Source of the DNA: Methylotenera sp.
GTDB taxonomy: Bacteria; Pseudomonadota; Gammaproteobacteria; Burkholderiales; Methylophilaceae
Assembly: GCA_005797835.1 (NCBI GenBank)
Contig: SYKG01000050.1
Span: 1-34,937, forward strand
DNA: 34,937 bases
Direction: 5' to 3'
The translations under genes and the position numbers were made by a program. The notes under the pieces were generated by a model. The model did no database searches. It worked only from the letters and a program-made list of their open reading frames with translations, and was not told the origin of the DNA. Of the stretch, positions 27,958 through 34,937 are shown piece by piece; the stretch's first letter is position 1, and the number at the start of each line of letters is the position of its first letter.

Positions 27958-28857
27958 ATGGATGAAAAAGAGTTGATAGAAACATCCATCAAGAGCCTTC
28001 CTTTACTTCATAAAGGAAAGGTGAGAGATATATATAAGATTGATGAAAAATATCTTTTGATTGTGACCACAGATCGATTATCTGCATTCGATGTTGTGAT
28101 GAATGAACCTATTCCTTTAAAAGGATTTGTTCTCACACAAATGGCTGATTTTTGGTTTCATAAACTTTCCTTTGTAATTAAAAATCATTTATCAGGTATT
28201 ACACCTGAGAGTGTGGTTGCCAATAACGAGGTCGCTCAAGTAAAAGATCGCGCTACTGTGGTACACAAATTAAAAGCACTTCCTGTTGAAGCCATTGTAC
28301 GAGGGTATTTGTCAGGTAGTGGCTGGAAAGATTATCAAAAGACACAAAGTATTTGTGGTATAAAACTTCCTCAAGATTTAAGAGAATCTGCAAAATTAAG
28401 TGAGCCTATCTTTACACCTTCTAGTAAAGAAGCTTTTGGACAGCATGATGAAAATATTTCATTTGAAGAATGCGAAACTCGTATTGGGAAAGAGATTACA
28501 TCTCGCATTAAAGAAATAAGTATTAAGTTATATCAAGAAGCCTCGGGGTTTGCAGTTACAAAAGGTATTATTATTGCGGATACCAAATTTGAATTTGGCT
28601 TAGATGAAGTAAATAATTTAGTACTTATTGATGAAATATTAACGCCAGACTCTTCTCGTTTTTGGCCATTGGATCAATATCGCGAAGGTGTACCTCAACC
28701 AAGTTTTGACAAACAATTTATTAGGGATTGGTTAGAAAGCATTGGTTGGAATAAAACACCACCACCACCCTCTTTACCAGAGGATGTCATTATAAAAACA
28801 AGTCAGAAATATTTAGAGGCCTTCAAAAAACTTACAGGCCATGATATTAAAAAATAA
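27958..28857 (+). CDS. purC: SAICAR synthetase PurC
   Basis: A 299-residue phosphoribosylaminoimidazole-succinocarboxamide synthase of purine synthesis. Features are GKVRDIYKIDEKYLLIVTTDRLSAFDVVM at the N terminus, EAIVRGYLSGSGWKDYQ, DTKFEFGL and DEILTPDSSRFWP with the ligand-binding D-S-S-R. It belongs to the roughly 300-residue form like the yeast enzyme, not the 237-residue E. coli form. It starts right after the pgk stop and ends before a hairpin shared with the convergent hppA. Confidence 0.96.
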   Translation: MDEKELIETSIKSLPLLHKGKVRDIYKIDEKYLLIVTTDRLSAFDVVMNEPIPLKGFVLTQMADFWFHKLSFVIKNHLSGITPESVVANNEVAQVKDRATVVHKLKALPVEAIVRGYLSGSGWKDYQKTQSICGIKLPQDLRESAKLSEPIFTPSSKEAFGQHDENISFEECETRIGKEITSRIKEISIKLYQEASGFAVTKGIIIADTKFEFGLDEVNNLVLIDEILTPDSSRFWPLDQYREGVPQPSFDKQFIRDWLESIGWNKTPPPPSLPEDVIIKTSQKYLEAFKKLTGHDIKK

Positions 28858-28871
28858 TTAATTGAGAGCAG

Positions 28872-28899
28872 AAAAAGGTGCCTTTCAGGTGACCTTTTT
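28872..28899. terminator. Bidirectional terminator between purC and hppA
   Basis: AAAAAGGT (28872-28879) and ACCTTTTT (28892-28899) are exact complements around a 12-base centre that can itself fold (CCT/AGG). The A-run and T-run flank both sides, so the hairpin can end transcription from either strand. It fills the 53-base gap between the two convergent genes. Confidence 0.85.
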
Positions 28900-28910
28900 A
28901 TTCATTAAAA

Positions 28911-30935
28911 TCAAAGAAGAGGCACAATAAGAAGTGCCACAATATTAATAATTTTAATAAGTGGGTTAATGGCAGGGCCAGCAGTATCTTTATAAGGATC
29001 ACCAACAGTGTCACCTGTAACAGCTGCTTTATGAGCCTCTGAACCTTTACCACCATGATTGCCATCTTCAATATATTTCTTCGCATTATCCCAAGCACCA
29101 CCACCTGTGCACATTGAGATTGCTACAAATAAACCTGTCACAATGGTACCCATAAGGAGACCTCCTAAGGCTTTAGGCCCTAGAGATAAGCCTACTACAA
29201 TGGGAACTGCTACAGGAAGTAGAGAAGGAATAATCATTTCTTTAATGGCAGCTGTTGTTAACATGTCAACAGCTCGCGCATAATCGGGCTTGCCTTTACC
29301 AGTCATTATGCCTTTGATTGTTCTAAATTGACGTCTGACTTCTTCTACGACCGCACCTGCAGCTCTTCCAACTGCTTCCATAGCCATCGCAGCAAAAAGG
29401 TAGGGAATAAGGCCACCAATAATTAAGCCAATAATAACCAATGGGTCACTTAAATCGAAGGAGGTTGCAATACCTACAGACTCTAATTTATGTGTGTAAT
29501 CTGCAAAAAGCACAAGTGCTGCAAGACCTGCTGATCCAATTGCATAACCTTTAGTGACCGCTTTAGTTGTGTTACCAACTGCGTCTAATGGATCTGTAAC
29601 ATCACGAACACTCTTTGGTAATCCAGCCATTTCTGCAATGCCACCTGCATTATCAGTAATTGGGCCATATGCATCCAAGGCAACGATAATACCAGCCATA
29701 CTCAACATGGATGTAGCGGCAATTGCAACACCATAAAGACCTGCGAGCTGATGCGAAACAAAAATTGCAATACAAACAGAGATAACTGGTAAAGCTGTAG
29801 ATTTCATTGAGATACCGATGCCTGCAATGATATTTGTTGCATGGCCTGTTTTTGAAGCACGTGCCACATGTCTTACAGGTTCGTAATCAGTGCCTGTGTA
29901 GTATTCTGTAATCCATACTAAAGCTGCTGTTAATACCAAGCCTACAATGCATGCTTGGAACAAAGCCATTGAAGACACATTTACATTCTGTATTGAAACC
30001 CCCTCAGGGAAAACAAAGTTTGTAATATAGTAAAAAGCGAAAAGTGAAAGTCCACCTGCTACGATAAGGCCTTTATATAAAGCTGGCATAACATTTTTCA
30101 TCTTAGGTGTCGCTCTCACAAAGAAGCATCCTATAATTGATGTCAAAATAGAAGCTGCGCCTAAAAGGAGAGGATAAAGAATGCCACGAGCATCGTTATT
30201 TGTAATTATGAGCCCACCGAGCAACATGGTCGCAATTAAAGTTACCGCATAAGTTTCGAATAAATCTGCTGCCATACCTGCACAGTCACCCACATTATCA
30301 CCCACATTATCTGCAATTACAGCAGGATTTCTTGGGTCATCTTCTGGAATACCTGCTTCTACTTTACCAACTAAATCAGCCCCTACATCAGCACCCTTTG
30401 TAAAGATGCCACCCCCTAAACGCGCAAAAATTGAAATAAGTGATGACCCAAAAGCAAGGCCAATCAGAGGATTTAAATTAGTTGCTTTAGTACCACCTAA
30501 GTATATATAAAAACCTGTGACACCAAGAAGACCTAAGCCAACAACTAATAACCCTGTAATAGCCCCCCCTTTAAAAGCGACATCAAGTGCTGGCACAATC
30601 CCATTCGTAGCGGCTTGAGCAGTTCTTACATTTGCTTTGACAGATACATTCATACCGATAAATCCGCATACACCTGAGAGAAGCGCCCCGATAACAAAAC
30701 CTAATGCAGTATCTTTAGATATAAAAATACCAATGAGAATCGTTAAAAGAATACCTACTATCGATATCGCTTTGTATTGTCTTGCAAGATAAGCCTTGGC
30801 ACCTTCTTCAATGGCAAGGGCAATTAGCTGCATTTTTGAATTGCCTGAGGGAAGTTTAAATATCCAAGCGCTCATGACTGCACCATAAAGAATTGCTAAG
30901 AGGGCTGCGCCAATAATAAGGTTCAGTTCTGACAT
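28911..30935 (-). CDS. hppA: Proton-translocating membrane pyrophosphatase, K+-independent type
   Basis: A 674-residue integral membrane pump with about 16 hydrophobic segments that couples hydrolysis of pyrophosphate to proton export. The catalytic region includes [24 protein letters not shown] (about 181-203) and the [21 protein letters not shown] acidic cluster, with [16 protein letters not shown] and [14 protein letters not shown]-type motifs later. G-N-T-T-K458-A-V-T-K carries lysine where K+-dependent enzymes carry alanine, marking the K+-independent class. The ATG is preceded by AGGAG (30941-30945). It would recover energy from pyrophosphate made in biosynthesis. Confidence 0.97.
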   Translation of the reverse strand: MSELNLIIGAALLAILYGAVMSAWIFKLPSGNSKMQLIALAIEEGAKAYLARQYKAISIVGILLTILIGIFISKDTALGFVIGALLSGVCGFIGMNVSVKANVRTAQAATNGIVPALDVAFKGGAITGLLVVGLGLLGVTGFYIYLGGTKATNLNPLIGLAFGSSLISIFARLGGGIFTKGADVGADLVGKVEAGIPEDDPRNPAVIADNVGDNVGDCAGMAADLFETYAVTLIATMLLGGLIITNNDARGILYPLLLGAASILTSIIGCFFVRATPKMKNVMPALYKGLIVAGGLSLFAFYYITNFVFPEGVSIQNVNVSSMALFQACIVGLVLTAALVWITEYYTGTDYEPVRHVARASKTGHATNIIAGIGISMKSTALPVISVCIAIFVSHQLAGLYGVAIAATSMLSMAGIIVALDAYGPITDNAGGIAEMAGLPKSVRDVTDPLDAVGNTTKAVTKGYAIGSAGLAALVLFADYTHKLESVGIATSFDLSDPLVIIGLIIGGLIPYLFAAMAMEAVGRAAGAVVEEVRRQFRTIKGIMTGKGKPDYARAVDMLTTAAIKEMIIPSLLPVAVPIVVGLSLGPKALGGLLMGTIVTGLFVAISMCTGGGAWDNAKKYIEDGNHGGKGSEAHKAAVTGDTVGDPYKDTAGPAINPLIKIINIVALLIVPLL

Positions 30936-30971
30936 ACATGCTCCTATATTTGGAAATCTTAAAGTGAAAAA

Positions 30972-30977
30972 ATTATA
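30972..30977 (-). promoter_or_regulatory. Candidate -10 box of hppA
   Basis: TATAAT on the minus strand, 36 bases ahead of the hppA ATG, in the 101-base gap upstream of the gene. The best -35 candidates are poor or wrongly spaced (TTGAAT only 14 bases away), so the site rests on the -10 match and location alone. Confidence 0.35.
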
Positions 30978-31036
30978 CGATAAATTATCACATTCAATAA
31001 GTTTTTAAATACAAAACTAGATATTTTAATTACCTA

Positions 31037-31831
31037 TTATCCTGAGAAAAGCATTGACAAGCCAATTAAAAATAATAAGCAGACGAATATTCGCTTTAAT
31101 GATAAAACAGAAATTTGATGAATCCATTTTGTCGCGAATCCTGCAAAAATAAGACTCGAGGATGTCAATAGAAAAAGACCAGGCAGATAGATGAAGCCAA
31201 TGCTTAATTTAGGAAACTCTCCAACATCGAAGCCATTTTTGATAAATCCAAATGAAGCACCTAAACCAATAAATATCCCCAAGGAGCTTGAGAGTCCGAC
31301 AGCAAGTCGTGGATTAACTTTATGGTAAATAAAATAAGGTACAAACATAGTTCCACCCCCAATCCCAATGATGGTGGAAATAGAAGCAATCGTGAATCCA
31401 TAAAGATTTGCAAAAAAAACGGACGGTAATTCAATTAAAGATTTGAATTTAGGTTCTTTAAAAATTTTATAGGCAGTAAGAAAAGTATAAGCAATAAAAG
31501 TATGTTTAATGAATAAGATATTTAAGTGAGGTAAAATAAAAGCCATAGTGAATGAACCCAAGAAAACCCCCGGGATATAATGGGTCGCTATCGACCAATT
31601 CATATTGTTTTGTTTTGTATGAAAGAAACTCGATACTCCCCCCGTAAAAATAATAGTGATAAGTGAAGTTCCAATAGCCATTAGCATTGCTTGATCAAAA
31701 GTGACTTGATGAAAATAGATTAAGACAAATGTGAGAAGCGGAACAATGATGAGACCTCCGCCAATACCAAGGAGTCCTGATAAAGTTCCGACAAGGCTTC
31801 CAGCGAGGAAAAGTATAATTACTTCAGTCAT
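31037..31831 (-). CDS. TauE/SafE family membrane permease
   Basis: A 264-residue protein with about eight hydrophobic helices in two homologous halves. Each half opens with a glycine-rich motif: GLLGIGGGLIIVPLL near residue 20-35 and TIIGIGGGTMFVPYF in the second half. This is the TauE/SafE (sulfite exporter, DUF81) pattern. Members move sulfite, sulfoacetate or other organic anions, but substrate cannot be told from sequence. Its ATG lies inside the end of dciA (8-base overlap), so both should be on one transcript. Confidence 0.88.
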   Translation of the reverse strand: MTEVIILFLAGSLVGTLSGLLGIGGGLIIVPLLTFVLIYFHQVTFDQAMLMAIGTSLITIIFTGGVSSFFHTKQNNMNWSIATHYIPGVFLGSFTMAFILPHLNILFIKHTFIAYTFLTAYKIFKEPKFKSLIELPSVFFANLYGFTIASISTIIGIGGGTMFVPYFIYHKVNPRLAVGLSSSLGIFIGLGASFGFIKNGFDVGEFPKLSIGFIYLPGLFLLTSSSLIFAGFATKWIHQISVLSLKRIFVCLLFLIGLSMLFSG

Positions 31832-32267
31832 TATTTGATTGATGTTTAATCAGGTTAATGAGGTAATGCCTTAAAGGAGAGTCTTCGAGATTGTTTAGTA
31901 GATTTTCTAAAGCAGATTTAGCTCGAGAAGGAAAGCTTTTCGTGCGAGGAGAGATTGCTTTAGAATTTTTAATCAGTAATTTAATTTTTAGGGATTTTAT
32001 TGGACTAGCATAAGGCATTTCTTTTTGAATGCCTTCATTTAAAACCTTGATGAGAGTTGATTCAATAAATTTTAATTTACTTGCAATACCGCTATTTTCA
32101 GCATAAACAATCAAAACATCGTCTCGAATTCCACCGACATGTGATAAAGGAGCTAATTTACTTGGAGCTTTGATGGACCATAGTTTCTGATAATTAGAGA
32201 TAGAACGATTTTTCTCCCTGATCAAGGAAAATACTTCACTTTCCAAAAGCTTATTCACGGGCTTCAT
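31824..32267 (-). CDS. dciA: DciA (DUF721) replicative helicase loader
   Basis: A 147-residue protein of the DUF721 family, which in most bacteria lacking DnaC/DnaI loads the DnaB helicase. The N-terminal module (about 10-100) has the KLWSIKAPSKLAPLSHVGGIRDDVLIVYAENSGIASKLKF pattern, that is, hydrophobic strands then an S/N-x-x-WA-x-x-L-like helix. The C-terminal part is basic and low in conserved residues. It is divergent from the M23 gene by 42 bases and overlaps the permease gene. In relatives it usually stands between lpxC and the M23/secA pair. Confidence 0.85.
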   Translation of the reverse strand: MKPVNKLLESEVFSLIREKNRSISNYQKLWSIKAPSKLAPLSHVGGIRDDVLIVYAENSGIASKLKFIESTLIKVLNEGIQKEMPYASPIKSLKIKLLIKNSKAISPRTKSFPSRAKSALENLLNNLEDSPLRHYLINLIKHQSNND

Positions 32268-32309
32268 AAGTTATAATTATCTATTATTTAAGCTAAATTT
32301 TAGAGTTCA

Positions 32310-33200
32310 ATGCGAATTATCTTTGTAACAAACAGCACATCAAAGCCTAAAAGTATCCATTTAGTGACTTTTATAGCCATAGTTTTTCTATTTTTTATTA
32401 CACTTATTCAAGCCATTAACTGGCTAGATTCAAAATATAACGGGGGTATTGAAGAAAAGAAATCATTAATCAACCTTAAGCTTGATTTTAATTTAGGAAG
32501 CTTTCAAAAGAATTTAGATATTTATGCAGTCCAAATTGGTGAACTTCAAGCTCGATTGATGCGTATAGATAATCAAGCTGAGAAACTTCAAAAGTTTGCT
32601 AAAGAAAAATTTAAATCGAACGAAAAAATACCCAAGCCATCACAAGACAAATCAGCTAGTCAAGGAGGGCCATTTATTCCTGAAAAGAACTTGTCTGAAT
32701 CTGAACTTCAATCATTTATTGATCAATTAACCCTTGATATTGAAAGGCATGAAGAATACTACAATTATTTAGAATCCATTTATCTAAAACAAAGTGTTCT
32801 TAGAGATACTCTTCCCAGTGCTTCTCCACTAAATACGCCGTTTAATTCATCAAGCTATGGTTGGAGAATAGATCCTTTCTTGGGTGTCAGTGCGTTTCAT
32901 GAAGGGTTAGATTTTAGTGCAGAAGTTGGTCAGCCGATTAAAGCGACTGCTGCAGGCTTTGTCATATCAACAGAAATGTCACCCGAATATGGCAATATGG
33001 TTCGTATTTCTCATGGGTCTGGTCTTGAAACCCGATATGCACATGCATCTAAATTGCTAGTTAAAGAAGGCGAGCGTATTAAAAAGAATCAGGTTATCGC
33101 ATTGGTTGGTAATACTGGAAGATCGACAGGATCTCATCTTCATTACGAAATTAGAATGAATGGTGCATCTTTGGATCCTCGCAAATATCTTCAAAATTAA
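32310..33200 (+). CDS. M23 family murein endopeptidase, membrane-anchored
   Basis: A 296-residue LytM-domain protein. One N-terminal transmembrane segment (about 18-36) is followed by a coiled coil (about 65-100), a flexible stretch rich in S, Q and K, a second helical region (130-165) and the peptidase domain (about 180-290). Zinc ligands H197, D201 (FHEGLDF) and H278 (GSHLHYE) and catalytic H245 (RYAHAS) are all present, so it should be active, cutting peptidoglycan crosslinks in the periplasm. The same gene type precedes secA in many betaproteobacteria. TATAAT at 32272-32277 in the divergent gap could serve as its -10. Confidence 0.93.
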   Translation: MRIIFVTNSTSKPKSIHLVTFIAIVFLFFITLIQAINWLDSKYNGGIEEKKSLINLKLDFNLGSFQKNLDIYAVQIGELQARLMRIDNQAEKLQKFAKEKFKSNEKIPKPSQDKSASQGGPFIPEKNLSESELQSFIDQLTLDIERHEEYYNYLESIYLKQSVLRDTLPSASPLNTPFNSSSYGWRIDPFLGVSAFHEGLDFSAEVGQPIKATAAGFVISTEMSPEYGNMVRISHGSGLETRYAHASKLLVKEGERIKKNQVIALVGNTGRSTGSHLHYEIRMNGASLDPRKYLQN

Positions 33201-33236
33201 TTATTTCAAACTATTTCGATTAAGAATATTTATATT

Positions 33237-34937
33237 ATGTTTAAGACCATTATAAAGAATTTATTTGGAAGTAGAAACGACAGACTCCTTAAAGAGTATG
33301 GAAAAAAAGTTCAGCAAATAAATTCACTAGAAGATGCAACTAAAAAACTTAGTGATGCAGCCTTAAAAGCTAAAACTTCAGAATTTAAAAAGCGTCTGAG
33401 TGAAGGACAAAAGCTTGATGATTTATTAGTTGAAGTTTTTGCAATAGTTAGAGAGGCAAGTCAACGTGTATTAGAGATGCGACACTTTGATGTACAACTT
33501 ATTGGTGGCATGGCGCTTCAAGATGGAAAAATTTCAGAAATGCGAACAGGTGAAGGTAAGACACTTGTTGCAACATTACCAGCTTACCTCAATGCGCTTG
33601 AAGGTAAAGGTGTTCATGTCATCACAGTAAATGATTATCTCGCAAAACGAGATGCAGAATGGATGGGTCAAATTTATAACTTCTTAGGACTTGAAGTTGG
33701 TATTAATTTATCTCATATTTCAACCGAAGAAAAGAAAAAAGCTTATCAAGCCGATATCACATATGGTACAAATAATGAATTTGGTTTTGACTATCTCAGA
33801 GATAATATGATCTTCTCCAAAGAAGAGCGCGTTCAGAGAAAATTACATTACGGTTTAGTTGATGAAGTTGATTCTATATTAATTGATGAAGCAAGAACGC
33901 CCTTGATTATTTCAGGTCAGGCTGAAGATAACATTGATCTTTATACTAAGATTAATTTAGTGGTAGCTAAGCTTTTAAAACAAAAAACGGAAGAAGGAAG
34001 TGGCGATTTCTGGGTGGATGAAAAAGTACGCCAAGTAGTTCTTTCAGAAAGTGGCCATGAGAATGTAGAGGGGCTATTAATTAAAGCAGGATTATTATCT
34101 GAACAATCGAGCCTATATGATGCCACCAACATTTCACTTGTTTATCTCATTAATGCATCATTAAAAGCTATTAATCTTTTTAATAAAGATCAGCATTATG
34201 TGGTGAGAGATAACAGCATTATTATTGTAGACGAGTTTACAGGAAGAATGATGCCTGGTCGCAGATGGTCGGAAGGCATCCATCAGGCTGTTGAAGCTAA
34301 AGAAGGTGTTGAAATACAAAAAGAGAATCAAACGCTCGCTTCTATTACATTTCAAAATTATTTTAGGATGTATGAAAAGTTATCTGGTATGACAGGGACA
34401 GCCGATACAGAGGCTTATGAGTTCAATCAAATCTATGGATTGGAAACGATTATTATTCCCCCTGACCGAACAACTCAAAGAAAAGATATGATGGATAAAG
34501 TATATCGTACTTCGCAAGAGAGATATGATGCTGTAATTGAAGATATCAAAGCATGTCAAAAAATTAATCAGCCAGTACTCGTGGGAACTACATCAATTGA
34601 AAATTCAGAACTTATTTCTACATTACTTACAAAAATAAAATTAAAACATCAAGTATTAAATGCAAAACATCATGAGAAAGAAGCACATATTATTGCACAA
34701 GCAGGTTGTCCAGGGATGATTACTATTGCGACTAATATGGCAGGACGCGGAACAGATATTGTGCTTGGTGGAAGTATCGAAGCTGAGATTCATAAATTTA
34801 AGTTGAATGAAAAATTAACTGAAAGTAAAAAAGAAAAAGAACTTAAAGCACATAAAGATAGATGGAAAGAACAGAACAGCTTAGTGGTTAAAGCTGGCGG
34901 TCTCCATATTATAGGTACTGAAAGACATGAATCAAGA
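33237..34937 (+). CDS. secA: Preprotein translocase ATPase SecA (5' part, cut by window end)
   Basis: 567 codons are open from ATG 33237 to the last base, with no stop; full-length SecA is about 900 residues. The protein starts [16 protein letters not shown], has Walker A MRTGEGKT (102-109), the DEVD box at 209-212 followed by [15 protein letters not shown], the preprotein crosslinking domain, [23 protein letters not shown] of the second nucleotide-binding fold, and ends [13 protein letters not shown]. SecA drives secretion through SecYEG. Gap to the M23 gene is 36 bases with no clear Shine-Dalgarno. Confidence 0.97.
   Translation, partial: MFKTIIKNLFGSRNDRLLKEYGKKVQQINSLEDATKKLSDAALKAKTSEFKKRLSEGQKLDDLLVEVFAIVREASQRVLEMRHFDVQLIGGMALQDGKISEMRTGEGKTLVATLPAYLNALEGKGVHVITVNDYLAKRDAEWMGQIYNFLGLEVGINLSHISTEEKKKAYQADITYGTNNEFGFDYLRDNMIFSKEERVQRKLHYGLVDEVDSILIDEARTPLIISGQAEDNIDLYTKINLVVAKLLKQKTEEGSGDFWVDEKVRQVVLSESGHENVEGLLIKAGLLSEQSSLYDATNISLVYLINASLKAINLFNKDQHYVVRDNSIIIVDEFTGRMMPGRRWSEGIHQAVEAKEGVEIQKENQTLASITFQNYFRMYEKLSGMTGTADTEAYEFNQIYGLETIIIPPDRTTQRKDMMDKVYRTSQERYDAVIEDIKACQKINQPVLVGTTSIENSELISTLLTKIKLKHQVLNAKHHEKEAHIIAQAGCPGMITIATNMAGRGTDIVLGGSIEAEIHKFKLNEKLTESKKEKELKAHKDRWKEQNSLVVKAGGLHIIGTERHESR

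Noticed and set aside
28898-29104. Minus-strand frame overlapping the hppA end
   Set aside because: Shifted frame over the conserved C-terminal part of the pyrophosphatase; the hppA frame has clear motifs through this stretch.

Overview
The window is a gene-dense, AT-rich stretch (about one third G+C by eye) from a Gram-negative bacterium. Gene content and order point to a streamlined betaproteobacterium, most likely a Methylophilaceae planktonic methylotroph of the OM43 / Methylopumilus kind. Supporting signs are a full division and cell wall (dcw) cluster with meso-diaminopimelate-type MurE, LpxC for lipid A, a cca gene beside an NDUFA9-like reductase, a tkt-gap-pgk-purC string, DciA instead of DnaC, and almost no intergenic DNA. 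The taxonomic placement is inference from gene content and order; no marker search was possible. No tRNA, rRNA, CRISPR array, insertion sequence or prophage was seen, and no gap reaches 300 bases.

Region 1 (1-16777, all +) is the dcw cluster in canonical order: the end of rsmH, then ftsL, ftsI, murE, murF, mraY, murD, ftsW, murG, murC, murB, ddl, ftsQ, ftsA, ftsZ, lpxC. Genes overlap by a few bases or are separated by at most 22 bases, with no internal terminator seen. The run continues without a clear break through a 53-residue two-helix membrane protein, an NDUFA9-like reductase and cca, ending at 19021.

Region 2 (19027-22921, all -) holds a HAD pyrimidine 5'-nucleotidase-like gene, argB, an unusual argA and rsmE. 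The ArgA protein carries an XRE-type helix-turn-helix domain fused in frame to a complete N-acetylglutamate synthase. A 19-base imperfect palindrome overlaps a TATAAT box just upstream of its start. This looks like a self-regulating 'trigger enzyme' for arginine biosynthesis and is the most novel item here.

Region 3 (22965-28857, +) has a thioredoxin-fold protein, tkt, gap, pgk and purC: central carbon metabolism joined to purine synthesis. A very strong terminator-like hairpin lies between tkt and gap, and a possible pseudoknot element lies ahead of tkt. Region 4 (28911-32267, -) has a K+-independent type proton-pumping pyrophosphatase, a TauE/SafE permease and dciA. Region 5 (32310-34937, +) has an M23 peptidase and the first 567 codons of secA, which is cut by the window edge. 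In many relatives lpxC, dciA, the M23 gene and secA are close together; here about 15 kb of metabolic genes lie between lpxC and dciA.
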